A DNA stretch of 64,000 nucleotides, taken from Leptospira sp. 96542 (GTDB lineage: Bacteria; Spirochaetota; Leptospiria; Leptospirales; Leptospiraceae). The translations under genes were made by a program, and so were the position numbers. How positions within the stretch are numbered: the first letter of the stretch is position 1; every line of letters starts with the position of its first letter. The notes beneath the pieces are model-generated. The model saw nothing but the letters and a program-made list of their open reading frames with translations, did not search any database and was not told the origin of the DNA. The DNA lies in the NCBI GenBank assembly GCA_029310945.1, contig JARJFC010000002.1, positions 124,001 to 188,000 of the forward strand. The letters are read 5' to 3'. Below are positions 57,733 to 64,000 of this stretch, piece after piece.

Positions 57733-59682
57733 ATGCCGAATCAAATTCTCTGGACGCCTAAAAATAAACATTCTAATATGAGCGTTTTCCGCAAACAATT
57801 GGAAGACGAACTTTCATTATCTTTTCCAAGTTATTCAGAGTTGTACGATTGGTCTGTATTGAATCCAGAATTGTTTTGGAAATCTTGGGCAAGTCATTCA
57901 GGATTTAAGTTTATTTCTGAGCCAACTGTTAGTTTGGAAGTTGGGAAATATTTTTGGGAATCTGTTTGGATGCCCGGAGCAACTTATAATTTTGCAGAAA
58001 ATCTTCTCAAAGGAGGGGATCCTTCGGATACAGCCATTGTTTTTTATTCAGAAGATGGGATCAAAACTATTCTAAGTTATGCGGAGTTATCGAAATATGT
58101 TCTTACACTGAAAAAACATCTGGAAGAATTGGGTGTGGGGAAAGGTGACAGAGTATGCGGAATCGTTCCAAATTCTCCCATTGCCACAATTGCCATGCTT
58201 GCTACCACAGCCCTTGGTGCCATTTGGGCAAGTGCATCTCCTGATTTTGGAGTAAAAGCCATACTTGATCGTTTTGAACAAATCCAACCGAAAGTTTTAG
58301 TATCTGTTACAACTTATTTATTTAAGGGAAAGTCGATTTCTATTTTGGATAAGGTAGAAGAAATTTCCAATCGTTTAGCGGAAACTGCTGATTTTAAACA
58401 AAGTATACTTTTTGATTTTAACGAAAAAATAAAAAATGTTGGCCGCACCAAACTTCCATTTCGTTTTTCTGAACTGAGTTTGATTGATGGGGATATAAAA
58501 TTTGAACCAATCACTTTTTCTGACCCAGTGTACATCATGTTTTCATCTGGCACAACAGGTCTGCCTAAATGTATTGTTCAGGGTGGAGGAGTCCTTCTCA
58601 ATCACACAAAAGAATTAGGTTTACATTGTAATCTTTCAAAAGGACAGAAATTGTTTTATTATACAACTTGCGGGTGGATGATGTGGAACTGGTCACAATC
58701 TATTTTGGCATTGGGAGGAACCTTATACCAGTTTGATGGAAATCCATTTTACCCAAGTTGGGAAGTTTTATGGAAATTTGCAGATGAAGAGTCAATCGAT
58801 GTATTTGGAACAAGTGCAAAATATTTATCAGTTCTAATGGAAGATGGTGCGGATATCAAATCAAAGTACAATTTATCGAATCTAAAAGTAATATTATCGA
58901 CTGGATCTCCACTTCCAAAGAATGGGTTCCGATATGTTTATGATCATATCAAAGAAGATGTTCAATTATCTTCTATTTCTGGCGGAACAGATTTGAATGG
59001 ATGTTTTGGTCTGGGCAATCCAGATTTACCTGTGGTCGAAGGAGAAATCCAGTGTCGTGGTCTTGGTATGGACGTACAAGTGTTTGATGAAGAAGGTAAA
59101 TCTGTGATTGGAGAAAAAGGAGAACTCGTTTGTTTAAAACCTTTTCCTTCGATGCCGCTTTATTTTTGGAATGATGTCGATAAATCAAAATACAAATCTG
59201 CTTATTTTTCCGCATACGAGAATGTTTGGTGCCATGGAGACTTTATATCAATTTCAGAAAATGGTGGCCTTGTTATTTATGGAAGGTCGGACGCCACTCT
59301 CAATCCAGGAGGCGTAAGGATTGGTACAGCAGATATTTATTCTGTTCTGCAAACTGTAACAGAAGTGAAAGATTCGGTAATCATCGGTCAGAACTATAAG
59401 GATGATATTCGTGTAGTATTATTTGTTGTTTTGGCACCAGATCATAAACTAGATCAAGATTTAATATTAAGAATAAAGACCAAAATCAAAAATGAAACAT
59501 CTCCAAGGCACGTTCCATCCATCGTTTTAGAGGTGCCAGAAATACCATACACAGTAAACGGCAAAAAAGTGGAACTTGCAGTTAAACAAACTGTTGAAGG
59601 TGAGGAAGTGAAAAATAAGAATGTTTTGGCTAACCCAGGTTCGATTGAATATTTTAAACAGTTTCCTGAGTTGTATTCGTAA
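57733..59682 (+). CDS. aacS: Acetoacetyl-CoA synthetase
   Basis: This 649-residue protein is an ANL-superfamily acyl-CoA ligase closest to acetoacetate-CoA ligases. It shows VWMPGATYNFAENLL, the AMP-binding FSSGTTGLPKCIVQGGGVLLNH, YTTCGWMMWNWSQSIL, GGTDLNGCF, WCHGDFISISENGGLVIYGRSD and the catalytic Lys in TVNGKKVELAVK. It activates acetoacetate with ATP and CoA, feeding ketone bodies into acetyl-CoA metabolism. Together with ccr and acyl-CoA dehydrogenase it fits growth on fatty acids. It overlaps the convergent kinase gene by 29 bases. Confidence 0.92.
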   Translation: MPNQILWTPKNKHSNMSVFRKQLEDELSLSFPSYSELYDWSVLNPELFWKSWASHSGFKFISEPTVSLEVGKYFWESVWMPGATYNFAENLLKGGDPSDTAIVFYSEDGIKTILSYAELSKYVLTLKKHLEELGVGKGDRVCGIVPNSPIATIAMLATTALGAIWASASPDFGVKAILDRFEQIQPKVLVSVTTYLFKGKSISILDKVEEISNRLAETADFKQSILFDFNEKIKNVGRTKLPFRFSELSLIDGDIKFEPITFSDPVYIMFSSGTTGLPKCIVQGGGVLLNHTKELGLHCNLSKGQKLFYYTTCGWMMWNWSQSILALGGTLYQFDGNPFYPSWEVLWKFADEESIDVFGTSAKYLSVLMEDGADIKSKYNLSNLKVILSTGSPLPKNGFRYVYDHIKEDVQLSSISGGTDLNGCFGLGNPDLPVVEGEIQCRGLGMDVQVFDEEGKSVIGEKGELVCLKPFPSMPLYFWNDVDKSKYKSAYFSAYENVWCHGDFISISENGGLVIYGRSDATLNPGGVRIGTADIYSVLQTVTEVKDSVIIGQNYKDDIRVVLFVVLAPDHKLDQDLILRIKTKIKNETSPRHVPSIVLEVPEIPYTVNGKKVELAVKQTVEGEEVKNKNVLANPGSIEYFKQFPELYS

Positions 59683-61576
59683 AAGGATATAGATCAAAAT
59701 AAAACTCTGAACCTACACCGAGTTTTGAGTTCAGTTGTAATTCAGAACCCATAAGGTTTAGGATTCCACGAGATATCATAAGACCGAGCCCAGAACCTCC
59801 AAATTTTTTGTATAGGTTTTGGTTTCCCTGCTCAAATTTTGTAAATAAAATATTTCTATCTTCTTCGGTAATTCCTTTCCCTGAGTCAATTACCTGAAAT
59901 CTCAATTTTTCATCAACGATTGTTACCTTGATGGATACTTCTCCTTCTTTCGTAAATTTAAAAGCATTAAACAAAAGATTTGTGAGAACTTGGTGGATAT
60001 GAAACATATCACTATAAATTTCTTTTGGAACGTTAGAATCTACTTCTGTAAAAAATTTAATATTCTTTTGGACTAAAAAAGGCTGGATTTCTCCAGTTAG
60101 TTCATCCAAAAGATCATGTAAAAAAAACATACTGTTTTCAATTTTGATTTTACCTGCTTCTAACCTACTTTGTTCCAATACGTCTGATACAATTTTTATG
60201 ACATGGTCGGAAGATTTTAGCAAATAACGAATGTCATCTTTTGTTTTATCATCTTGAAAACGTTCGCCTAAAATTTCTAAATAAGCAGTGATACTATGCA
60301 AAGGATTTCTGATTTCGTGGCTTAAATAATTAAGTGTATCTGTTTTGGCCTCAGCAAGTTTGAGAGCCACTTCCTTTTCGAAAGCAATGCGGATTGTATT
60401 TTTTTGCATTTCGCTGTACTGGCTACTCAAAGCCAAAGCAAAAAATAAAACTTCAATGAATTGAGAAATTTTGATGATATGTAAGGTGAAAAACACATTG
60501 GGTAATACCGTATTCAACCGAAGGATCGCAATGATAATGGCGATTGACAAAATGACAAGCCCTCGCCTTACCCAAAGATCAGCTTGCGTTAGATTTGTTT
60601 TGAAAAACAAGGCAGTTGCAAGATAGAAAGTTATAAACATTCCAAAATAAGGAATGATTTTGGAAAGATAAGAATAAGATATCCAGGGAACCAATAAAAA
60701 ATGTACAGCTAAAAATAGATAACTAAGCCATATTATGTATTTTGAATGTTTTTCTTTTGTAAAAAATGGAAAAAAAATAACAATAAATAAAAGACCAAAT
60801 AAAATTCCAAGTATATTTGTGAATTGTAAAATATGATTGGATAAACCTTCAATGTTTGGGAAAAAATATTTCTGCAAGTGTCCGCTATTTGATGAAAAGA
60901 AAATTACAAGAGTAATTCCATACAAAGAGAACATTAAAAATGTTTTGCGTTTTGTTAGCAAAAAAGAAAATAAATGATAAATAGAAATTAAAAGTATACT
61001 CCCGTAATAAAATCCGTGTTGGATGTTATTTTCAATTTCGTATTCTAAAAGTTTACCAGGTACACACTTAGTCAGCGGGAGTCTGATGGAACCTGCGGAT
61101 CTAACTCGTAGTATAAAACTTTCAGCAGGAATTTCGGGGGGGATACGGAAGATATGGTCGGTTGCTGGAACTCTCCTTTTGGAAAATTTTTTTTGGTCAC
61201 CCGATTGGAACTTTTGGATTTTGTCCTCAGCGAAAACATACATTATTAAATCGTCTAATAATGGATTGTCGATTAAGAGGAGTTCGACTGCTGGGATTTT
61301 TGGGTTTGTTGGATTTGGAAATTTGTTAAATGAAATCCAATGTGTTTTGTCGGAATACCCAATGCTTGAGGTAAATGGGTTTTCACTAACGCCGTGCATC
61401 TTTTGAAATTTTTCTCTCACTTCTTCCACAGTCAGGGAAGAACCATCTTCTATATAATGCAAAACATAGGGGGTCAGGTCTTCGCAAAAATTTTTGGCAG
61501 AACTACACCCAATAAAACCAAAACCAACCAGGAGTATAGTTGTAAATAAATTATTTCTTTTTGAAAATTGGATCAC
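59654..61576 (-). CDS. 7TM-DISM sensor histidine kinase (HisKA/HATPase)
   Basis: This 640-residue protein has a lipobox (FGFIGCSSAK), an extracytoplasmic sandwich domain (about 45-180), seven helices (about 190-395) and a complete cytoplasmic kinase. The phospho-His is in TLNYLSHEIRNPLHS, the N-box in LTNLLFNAFKF, and VIDSGKGI, FEQGNQN and GGSGLGLMISRGI form the ATP lid. It starts at a GTG that overlaps the hydroxylase gene by 26 bases. No response regulator is beside it, so its partner is elsewhere. Confidence 0.9.
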   Translation of the reverse strand: MIQFSKRNNLFTTILLVGFGFIGCSSAKNFCEDLTPYVLHYIEDGSSLTVEEVREKFQKMHGVSENPFTSSIGYSDKTHWISFNKFPNPTNPKIPAVELLLIDNPLLDDLIMYVFAEDKIQKFQSGDQKKFSKRRVPATDHIFRIPPEIPAESFILRVRSAGSIRLPLTKCVPGKLLEYEIENNIQHGFYYGSILLISIYHLFSFLLTKRKTFLMFSLYGITLVIFFSSNSGHLQKYFFPNIEGLSNHILQFTNILGILFGLLFIVIFFPFFTKEKHSKYIIWLSYLFLAVHFLLVPWISYSYLSKIIPYFGMFITFYLATALFFKTNLTQADLWVRRGLVILSIAIIIAILRLNTVLPNVFFTLHIIKISQFIEVLFFALALSSQYSEMQKNTIRIAFEKEVALKLAEAKTDTLNYLSHEIRNPLHSITAYLEILGERFQDDKTKDDIRYLLKSSDHVIKIVSDVLEQSRLEAGKIKIENSMFFLHDLLDELTGEIQPFLVQKNIKFFTEVDSNVPKEIYSDMFHIHQVLTNLLFNAFKFTKEGEVSIKVTIVDEKLRFQVIDSGKGITEEDRNILFTKFEQGNQNLYKKFGGSGLGLMISRGILNLMGSELQLNSKLGVGSEFYFDLYPFTNTTQETV

Positions 61577-62339
61577 GTGTAATTAGGTCAAATTCTTGTT
61601 TGTAATTTGGATGATTTGTTCCAAATAATTTATCCCACCAATTGAAATACAATCCATAATTGTAGTGAAACCATTTATGGTGCATATTGTGGTGGGTTGT
61701 GGTATTATGCCAGTTTGTATAAAAATGGCTGAGAAAACCTTTAGGGAAAAGTTCAAATGCCATATGACCGAGTACATTCAAAAAAGTCATATAGAGTAAA
61801 AATAAAACAATAGTTAACGAATGCGTAGGGATAAAAAAAGTATATAATGGAACAATGCCAGCTTCGATCACTGCCTCGTACGGATGGAATGCGAAGGCTG
61901 CCCAAGGGGAGGGGTTTGTTGATTTATGGTGGACACGGTGTACGTAGGGAAATATTGGTTTCCAATGCATTAGTCTATGTGTGAAATAAAAATAGGCATC
62001 ATGGCAAAGGATGAGTGCCGCCAAGTTGATCAAAAAATAGACCCAACCTTTATCGCCTATGTTTTGATAAATTAAAAACACCCCATGGTTTTTTCCAATA
62101 AAAATCCCCACACCGACCAAACCAAAAACAACCATAGTCGCCAATGAATAGTATATTTCATGTTTGATTTTGGAAAAATCAGGAAGTTTGCCTTGGATGA
62201 TTCTGTGAGAAAGTTTATCCTTCCAAAGTTTCCAAACAAGTCCATAACCAATGCCAGCAAAGACCACGTAACGAATGGTGGTTATGGTTGTGGCCAGTAG
62301 GAAGATAGTCAAATATGGAACTAAATCGGAAACACTCAT
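61551..62339 (-). CDS. Sterol desaturase/fatty acid hydroxylase-superfamily membrane protein
   Basis: This 262-residue protein has four or so membrane helices and the His boxes of the superfamily: CHDAYFYFTHRLMH, YVHRVHH and HNTTTHHNMHH. It is a diiron enzyme that oxidises lipid C-H bonds at the membrane; the substrate in spirochaetes is unknown. It overlaps the cysteine synthase gene by 4 bases (ATGA) and the kinase gene by 26, making a three-gene overlapping set. Confidence 0.88.
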   Translation of the reverse strand: MSVSDLVPYLTIFLLATTITTIRYVVFAGIGYGLVWKLWKDKLSHRIIQGKLPDFSKIKHEIYYSLATMVVFGLVGVGIFIGKNHGVFLIYQNIGDKGWVYFLINLAALILCHDAYFYFTHRLMHWKPIFPYVHRVHHKSTNPSPWAAFAFHPYEAVIEAGIVPLYTFFIPTHSLTIVLFLLYMTFLNVLGHMAFELFPKGFLSHFYTNWHNTTTHHNMHHKWFHYNYGLYFNWWDKLFGTNHPNYKQEFDLITRDPIFKKK

Positions 62340-63310
62340 AAAAGACCTTTGGACTTTAAAAATTCAGGATTGTAGATTTTTGATTGGTATTTTGATCCGC
62401 TATCACATAACACGGTGACTATGGTGTGGCCTTTGCCTAATTGTTTGGCAACCTGGTATGATGCAGCCAAATTGATCCCCACACTCCCTCCCATAAAGAG
62501 CCCATCTTTTTTCAAAACTAAATTGAGTATCCGTATGCATTCTTTGTCGTCAATACGAATGGCATCATCGGCAGGCATTCCTTCCATATTTTTTGTGATC
62601 CTTCCTTGCCCGATCCCTTCCGTGATCGACGAACCTTCAATGGATATTTTCCCCGATTTGACATACGAATAAATTCCTGAACCAAAGGGGTCGGCCACAA
62701 TGCACTGAACATTTTGGTTTTTTGATTTTAAATACATACCTGTTCCCGCAAAGGTTCCCCCGGTTCCGAGAGAGGCCACCCAAACATCCACTGAGCCTGC
62801 GGTGTCTTCCCAAATTTCGGGGCCTGTCGTTTCGAAATGAGCGTTTCTGTTGGAAAGATTATCAAACTGGTTTGCCCAAACTGAGTTTGGGGTTTCGTTC
62901 GCCAATCGTTCTGAAACTCGCACATAATTTCCTGGGTCAGCGTAAGGTACGGCTGGAACCAATATCACTTCGGCACCTAATGTTCGCAAGGTTTCAATTT
63001 TTTCTTTGGATTGTGTTTCGGGAATGACAATGACAGATTTGTAACCCCGTGCATTGCAGATATGAGTGAGACCAATTCCCGTATTGCCAGCCGTTCCTTC
63101 GATGACAATCCCACCTGGTTTCAATCTCCCTTCTTTTTCTGCATCTTTTATGATGTACAAAGCGGCTCTATCTTTGACAGAACCACCAGGATTCATAAAC
63201 TCAGCCTTTCCTAGTATTTCGCAACCTGTTTCATCCGAAAGAGAATTGATCCGAATGAGTGGGGTGTTGCCGATGGAATCTTCAAAACCATTATTGATTG
63301 TTTTCTTCAT
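62336..63310 (-). CDS. cysK: Cysteine synthase (O-acetylserine sulfhydrylase-like)
   Basis: The 324-residue protein is a PLP enzyme of the cysteine synthase/cystathionine-beta-synthase family: [26 protein letters not shown] with PLP-binding Lys46, [13 protein letters not shown], and [12 protein letters not shown] as the phosphate loop. It makes cysteine from O-acetylserine and sulfide or does a related beta-replacement. I start at MKKTINN; a TTG eight codons earlier is in frame. It is first in a tight set with the hydroxylase and the kinase, an odd partnership. Confidence 0.87.
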   Translation of the reverse strand: MKKTINNGFEDSIGNTPLIRINSLSDETGCEILGKAEFMNPGGSVKDRAALYIIKDAEKEGRLKPGGIVIEGTAGNTGIGLTHICNARGYKSVIVIPETQSKEKIETLRTLGAEVILVPAVPYADPGNYVRVSERLANETPNSVWANQFDNLSNRNAHFETTGPEIWEDTAGSVDVWVASLGTGGTFAGTGMYLKSKNQNVQCIVADPFGSGIYSYVKSGKISIEGSSITEGIGQGRITKNMEGMPADDAIRIDDKECIRILNLVLKKDGLFMGGSVGINLAASYQVAKQLGKGHTIVTVLCDSGSKYQSKIYNPEFLKSKGLL

Positions 63311-63356
63311 AAGAATGGACTTGACTCCTTTCAAAAATTATAAAATAAACGAGTGT

Positions 63357-64000
63357 ATGTTTCAATCCATACTTTCTTGGTTTGCTCCTGCACCACCCAT
63401 AGATAAAAAAACCAATTCAGAAATCCAAACTCTTTATCCAAAATTTAGGTATAGAATTTTAGAATCAACTTTTATCGGTTATACGACATTCTATCTTGTT
63501 CGGAATAATTTTTCGCCCGTATCCAAAGAAATTGGAGAGGCTTTGTCTTATTCCAAAGATGATATTGGAAACATCCTCGCAATCACCGCCATAACTTATG
63601 GTATCGGTAAGTTCATTATGGGAGCACTTTCCGATGGATCCAATCCAAAAAAGTTTATGGCCGTTGGTCTGCTTTTAACTGCCATTTTAAATTTTACTTT
63701 TGGTTTTGCATCCAATTATTGGATTCATTTTGTTTTGTGGGGTTTGAATGGACTTGTGCAAGGTATGGGCTGGCCACCTTGCGGACGTTCACTTGGCCAT
63801 TGGTATTCGGTGAGTGAAAGGGGTACAACGTTTGCATTTTGGAATATTGCACATAATATTGGTGGTGGCATTGTTGGCGTCATTGCCTCATATTCTGTGG
63901 CACATTTTGGTTGGCAATATGCGTTTTTTGTTCCGGGTGTCATTGCCCTCATTGGAAGTGTGTATTTGTATCTTCGTTTGGTGGACACTCCACAATCGGT
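63357..64000 (+). CDS. GlpT/UhpT-like organophosphate:phosphate antiporter, 5' part (partial at window edge)
   Basis: The visible 214 residues match the amino half of the major-facilitator organophosphate antiporters: [45 protein letters not shown], the signature [30 protein letters not shown] in three parts, then AHNIGGG and LVDTPQSV. Such carriers swap glycerol-3-phosphate or sugar phosphates for inorganic phosphate at the inner membrane. The gene is divergent from cysK with 46 bases between. The carboxyl half is outside the window. Confidence 0.85.
   Translation, partial: MFQSILSWFAPAPPIDKKTNSEIQTLYPKFRYRILESTFIGYTTFYLVRNNFSPVSKEIGEALSYSKDDIGNILAITAITYGIGKFIMGALSDGSNPKKFMAVGLLLTAILNFTFGFASNYWIHFVLWGLNGLVQGMGWPPCGRSLGHWYSVSERGTTFAFWNIAHNIGGGIVGVIASYSVAHFGWQYAFFVPGVIALIGSVYLYLRLVDTPQS

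Overview
This window looks like chromosomal DNA of a Leptospira, most likely from the saprophytic or environmental side of the genus. The evidence is the AT-leaning base composition, a Loa22-like OmpA lipoprotein, relaxed spirochaete-type lipoboxes, a DUF1574/MBOAT pair, a tandem set of TRL-like lipoproteins, and five sensor proteins sharing a 7TM-DISM type input module. No rRNA, tRNA, CRISPR array or transposase gene was seen. The species is not determined here.

Layout. 1-1.2 kb: edge of an RluA-type pseudouridine synthase and the Loa22-like gene with a strong terminator. 1.2-8.0 kb: an accessory island of small, mostly AT-rich cassettes (MazEF, VapBC, MNT/HEPN, two alpha/beta hydrolases, one of them frameshifted), gene remnants, and a conspicuously GC-rich membrane adenylate cyclase. 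Imperfect inverted or attC-like repeats lie between the cassettes. 8.0-12.5 kb: methyltransferase, class I fumarase, DJ-1/PfpI protein, and a RibD-like/AHSA1-like pair with an upstream palindrome. 12.6-17.8 kb: three overlapping genes for a 7TM-DISM adenylate cyclase, a NarL-type response regulator and a 7TM-DISM histidine kinase. 17.9-24.5 kb: class II fumarase, DUF488, a P-loop kinase whose 3' end is duplicated around a second VapBC pair, an RRM protein, a SlyD-type isomerase and a Na/Pi cotransporter. 24.7-29.6 kb: membrane-anchored AraC regulator, beta-propeller lipoprotein, and 7TM-DISM SpoIIE phosphatase.

30.1-34.8 kb: a five-gene cluster built around an MbnP/MbnH copper pair, with a Cys/His-rich secreted protein, an unknown secreted protein and an outer-membrane protein. 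34.8-39 kb: crotonyl-CoA carboxylase/reductase, VOC protein, MDR oxidoreductase, DUF2721, and DUF1858 and QueD-like genes whose start codons overlap. 39-41 kb: outer-membrane protein and three tandem TRL-like lipoproteins. 41.3-48.3 kb: REC-PAS-PAS-HisKA_2 kinase, TetR regulator divergent from a ferredoxin-reductase/fatty-acid-desaturase pair with two palindromes between, and acyl-CoA dehydrogenase. 48.3-57.6 kb: dienelactone hydrolase and a same-direction run MBOAT - DUF1574 - Cys/His-rich protein - CzcC - CzcB - CzcA. 57.7-64 kb: acetoacetyl-CoA synthetase, 7TM-DISM hybrid-free kinase, sterol-desaturase-like hydroxylase, cysteine synthase and the start of a GlpT-like transporter.

Themes: fatty-acid and acetyl-CoA metabolism, dense membrane signalling with one shared input module and interchangeable outputs, metal handling in two loci, and toxin-antitoxin cassettes that mark recombination-prone sites. 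Several inverted repeats sit directly at start codons of signalling or lipoprotein genes and may be operators or translational switches. All positions were read by hand; family names rest on motif recognition without a database search.
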